Assembly: GCA_023415335.1 (NCBI GenBank)
Contig: JAEZLD010000017.1
Coordinates: forward strand, 1 to 32,768
DNA: 32,768 nucleotides
Direction of reading: 5' to 3'
From: Bacillota bacterium
GTDB taxonomy: Bacteria; Bacillota; Clostridia; Clostridiales; Caloramatoraceae
Part shown: positions 31,884-32,768 of the stretch, one piece after another
Layout: each line of letters starts with the position of its first letter
Position numbering within the stretch: position 1 is the stretch's first letter
Made by a program: the position numbers and the translations under genes
Notes under the pieces: generated by a model
Seen by the model: only the letters and a program-made list of their open reading frames with translations
Told to the model about the DNA's origin: nothing
Databases searched by the model: none

Positions 31884-32768
31884 ATGAAGAAATACCATCA
31901 ACTACTAGAGAAAGAAAATGCAGGTGAGATATCCCTAGGCATGCTTTACCCATTTTTTCAGTTGTTTGGCTGGATGGCCAAAACCATAAAGCTATTTGGC
32001 ACCATACAGCGCCGGATTATAGCCAGCGTTCTAAGTTTGGCACTGATTGCAGCGATGTTGCCCATGGGGGCGTTGCCTGCGGTTGCTGCCGGCACCAATC
32101 TAATTGTAAACCCTGGTGGGGAAGATTATAATGTGGATTACGGAAAGTTAAGCAGCAATGGCTGGAAGGAAGACACCACCACGGAGCGTGGATATTCCTA
32201 TGAGGCCTTTAATAACTTTCAGGCTATTACCCTCGCCCCAAGGAGCGGCAACCGCTTTATGGGTTTTTTTTCCACCGAGGTTGGTGGGGGTGTAACTTAC
32301 CCCAATGGTGTGAGCTGCTATCAGGATCTTGAAGTTAATAATAAGGCAAAATTTGCTTTCAGTGGCTATGCAAGTTTAAAAAAGGATACTACTGGCAGAG
32401 CGAAGATTATAATTACAGCGATGAAAAGCAATGGTGAAGTAATAAGTTCCTTTTTCCAGGAGGCGTCAACAGCAGACGATGGGTGGAAACTCATTAGCAT
32501 CGAAGGTGAAATTCCTCAGGGTACCACAAAGCTGCGTGTCAGTATTATGGGCATTTTGAATAACCCTGGCCTTGCAGCATTTGACGACCTTTCTCTGACA
32601 TTTTCTGGCGTCAGAAGTGCTGTCTCCCTGAATGAAAACGGAGGGGGATATGTAGGGGGATACTCTGAACCCAAAAGCTATGTTGAAGGTGTGGGGCTGA
32701 CTCTGCCTACAGACAAGGAGATCACTAAAACTGGCTATACCTTCCTGGGCTGGACAGCCACAGACGAT
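31884..32768 (+). CDS. Secreted surface protein: CBM4_9-like domain plus InlB-type repeat, 3' truncated by the window edge
   Basis: The gene runs off the right end without a stop. A signal peptide core (RRIIASVLSLALIAAMLPMG, cleavage likely after PAVAA) is encoded at about 32013-32085. A beta-sandwich, carbohydrate-binding-like domain follows. It begins NLIVNPGGEDYN with a Trp-containing strand (NGWKED) and ends AAFDDLSLTF, as in CBM4_9 modules. Next comes the beginning of a Listeria-Bacteroides (InlB B/Flg_new) repeat, ending GYTFLGWTATDD. The start is uncertain. ATG 31884 has the best SD (GAGGAG, 9 nt). ATG 31974 gives a more normal signal peptide but has no SD. The frame is open back to 31632, with a hydrophobic segment in the extra part. 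Base composition is clearly richer in G+C than the upstream DNA. Likely a large adhesin or polysaccharide-binding protein. Confidence 0.8.
   Translation, partial: MKKYHQLLEKENAGEISLGMLYPFFQLFGWMAKTIKLFGTIQRRIIASVLSLALIAAMLPMGALPAVAAGTNLIVNPGGEDYNVDYGKLSSNGWKEDTTTERGYSYEAFNNFQAITLAPRSGNRFMGFFSTEVGGGVTYPNGVSCYQDLEVNNKAKFAFSGYASLKKDTTGRAKIIITAMKSNGEVISSFFQEASTADDGWKLISIEGEIPQGTTKLRVSIMGILNNPGLAAFDDLSLTFSGVRSAVSLNENGGGYVGGYSEPKSYVEGVGLTLPTDKEITKTGYTFLGWTATDD

Noticed and set aside
1..32768. CRISPR arrays, tRNA/rRNA genes, prophage or complete insertion sequences
   Set aside because: No regularly spaced direct repeats, no tRNA-like cloverleaf with T-loop consensus, and no transposase, integrase or phage structural reading frame was seen in the window.

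Overview
The window reads as part of the chromosome of an AT-rich, anaerobic, endospore-forming member of the Clostridia. The main evidence is a complete spore-germinant-receptor operon, a clostridial-type (Re)-citrate synthase, strong GGAGG ribosome binding sites, frequent AUA/AGG/GGA codons, and housekeeping proteins of Firmicutes type (MntP, TrkA/TrkH, TSCPD protein, YabE-like 3D protein). I cannot name the species from sequence alone.

Layout. (1) 70-4088: germination receptor operon in the order A-C-D-B, including a 63-aa two-TM 'D' protein, closed by a strong terminator. (2) 4184-4419: decayed, internally deleted remnant of a P1-family (DmpA/S58) peptidase gene. (3) 4559-5602: cell-wall 3D/G5/YabE-like protein on the minus strand with a near-consensus promoter. 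(4) 5893-7733: HAD phosphatase, HD-domain protein and an unrecognised Ser-rich protein. (5) 7868-10597: an orphan CitG-like transferase followed by recJ. (6) 10952-12766: an XRE-TPR regulator followed by a 43-codon gene for an exported peptide, which together look like an RRNPP-type peptide quorum-sensing cassette. A convergent gene for a 64-aa exported or membrane protein follows, with its SD and start codon inside a perfect 20-bp inverted repeat. (7) 12776-13531: mntP on the minus strand behind a yybP-ykoY (Mn2+) riboswitch with terminator and promoter. (8) 13669-18307: Re-citrate synthase, a FAD oxidoreductase-Rieske protein, a polysaccharide deacetylase and a small membrane protein. (9) 18380-21171: trkA-trkH potassium uptake. 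(10) 21324-28201: TIM-barrel protein, endonuclease IV-like protein, TSCPD protein, membrane-anchored helical-repeat protein, DUF4259 protein, 3-methyladenine glycosylase, iron alcohol dehydrogenase, a 26-aa membrane peptide and a DUF362-ferredoxin protein. (11) 28329-30727: proB-proA. (12) 30728-32768: a gene-poor stretch of about 1.1 kb, then the 5' part of a large secreted surface protein whose base composition differs from its surroundings and which runs off the window.

Working together: the first operon senses germinants in the spore. MntP and its riboswitch handle Mn2+ excess. TrkA/TrkH import K+. ProB/ProA make proline. Re-citrate synthase opens the oxidative branch toward 2-oxoglutarate, which is also the precursor side of proline. 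The most interesting unit is the regulator/peptide pair at 10.9-12.5 kb with its odd convergent partner. Most of the rest is ordinary core genome.
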